DNA of 6,120 nucleotides, taken from contig JAHEOI010000052.1 of NCBI GenBank assembly GCA_018610125.1, forward strand, positions 1-6,120, read 5' to 3'. Shown here piece after piece: positions 5,735-6,120 of this stretch; the first letter of the stretch is position 1, and the number at the start of each line of letters is the position of its first letter. The DNA is from Verrucomicrobiota bacterium (GTDB lineage: Bacteria; Verrucomicrobiota; Verrucomicrobiia; Limisphaerales; JAHEOI01). The translations under genes and the position numbers were made by a program. The notes under the pieces are model-generated. The model worked only from the letters and a program-made list of their open reading frames with translations, was not told the origin of the DNA and searched no databases.

Positions 5735-6120
5735 GTGAAACAGCTAGCACAGTATCAAGACGGTCGATTGGAAATCGAAGAGGTGGCCATGCCTTCGCCG
5801 CCGCCGGGAGGCATTTTGGTCAGGACCACGCATTCCGCCATCAGTGTGGGCACCGAAAAGATGAAGGTCGAGCAGGCCAAAATGAATTTGTTGCAGAAGG
5901 CGCGGGCTCGACCGGACCAAGTACGCAAGGTCATGGACACGGCTCGGAATCTGGGCTGGCGGAGTGCGTGGGAGAAAGTCCGCAACCGATTGGAGTCCCC
6001 TTCGCCGTTGGGCTATAGCGCCACCGGGGTAGTGGAGGCGGTTCATCCGGGGAATTCGCGGTTCCGTGTCGGAGAACGCGTTGCGTGTGGGGGGGCGGAA
6101 TGCGCCTTCCATGCCGAGTA
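5735..6120 (+). CDS. Bi-domain oxidoreductase (zinc-type alcohol dehydrogenase plus Gfo/Idh), N-terminal part only
   Basis: The first 128 codons are present and the gene runs off the right edge. The translation begins VKQLAQYQDGRLEIEEV and continues through PPPGGILVRTTHSAISVGTEKMKVEQAK, LLQKARARPDQVRKVMDTARNLGW, PLGYSATGVVEAV and FRVGERVACGGAECAFHAE. This is the GroES-like N-terminal region of a medium-chain dehydrogenase. The 'SxGTEkM' stretch and the 'LLxKARxRPDxVRKV' segment are typical of the roughly 700-residue fusion in which such a domain is joined to a Gfo/Idh/MocA sugar dehydrogenase. The second domain lies outside the window, so the fusion is inferred. The family is common in polysaccharide clusters and is presumed to act on a sugar or sugar nucleotide using NAD(P). 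The GTG at 5735 is the only usual start after the previous gene's TAA (5717-5719), which is in the same frame. The ribosome site is weak (GGATAAG/AGAGA). Confidence 0.88.
   Translation, partial: MKQLAQYQDGRLEIEEVAMPSPPPGGILVRTTHSAISVGTEKMKVEQAKMNLLQKARARPDQVRKVMDTARNLGWRSAWEKVRNRLESPSPLGYSATGVVEAVHPGNSRFRVGERVACGGAECAFHAE

Noticed and set aside
1575..6120. Alternative genetic code with UGA as Trp or Gly
   Set aside because: Tryptophans throughout the genes are TGG, no other in-frame TGA interrupts a gene, and the aligned family residue at this TGA is Sec/Cys, not Trp or Gly.

Overview
The window looks like a chromosomal segment from a GC-rich member of the Verrucomicrobiota (possibly the Pedosphaera/Limisphaera side) or a close PVC relative. 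This rests mainly on the first gene, a G/H-type pseudopilin-like protein with the N-terminal FTLIELLVVIAIIAIL helix, a following 'IKCLSNLKQLQLAWQMYADDNEG'-type segment and an H-X9-DG motif, a family heavily expanded in those bacteria. The hairpin-rich, repeat-rich spacers fit too. The assignment is by recognition, not by search.

Layout. Positions 1-284 hold no recognisable gene, only a short open frame running in from the left edge. 285-1148 (minus) is the pseudopilin-like protein. 1149-1574 is a 426-base spacer with a possible promoter, a 14-unit purine hexamer array (1235-1320), a three-hairpin repeat module (1336-1416) and a perfect 9-bp hairpin (1501-1522) that may end the next transcript. 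1575-2405 (minus) is one 276-residue gene interrupted by a single in-frame TGA at 1887-1889. That TGA falls exactly at the selenocysteine of the GrdB family (U-G-T-C) and is followed at the right distance by a bacterial SECIS-type stem-loop, so I read it as a selenoprotein, not a pseudogene. 2406-2837 is a 432-base divergent spacer with a -10-like element and a run of stem-loops.

From 2838 to the right edge three plus-strand genes lie close together (29 and 15 bases apart): a DUF362 protein, a PaaK/CapK-like adenylate-forming enzyme, and the N-terminal 128 codons of a bi-domain zinc-type alcohol dehydrogenase/Gfo-Idh oxidoreductase. This trio is a familiar combination inside exopolysaccharide or capsule clusters, so the right half is probably the edge of such a locus continuing past 6120. 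The minus-strand genes on the left have no evident functional link to it.

The most interesting item is the selenoprotein: a GrdB-like protein outside any glycine-reductase operon, with a readable SECIS, which ordinary gene calling would split into two fragments.
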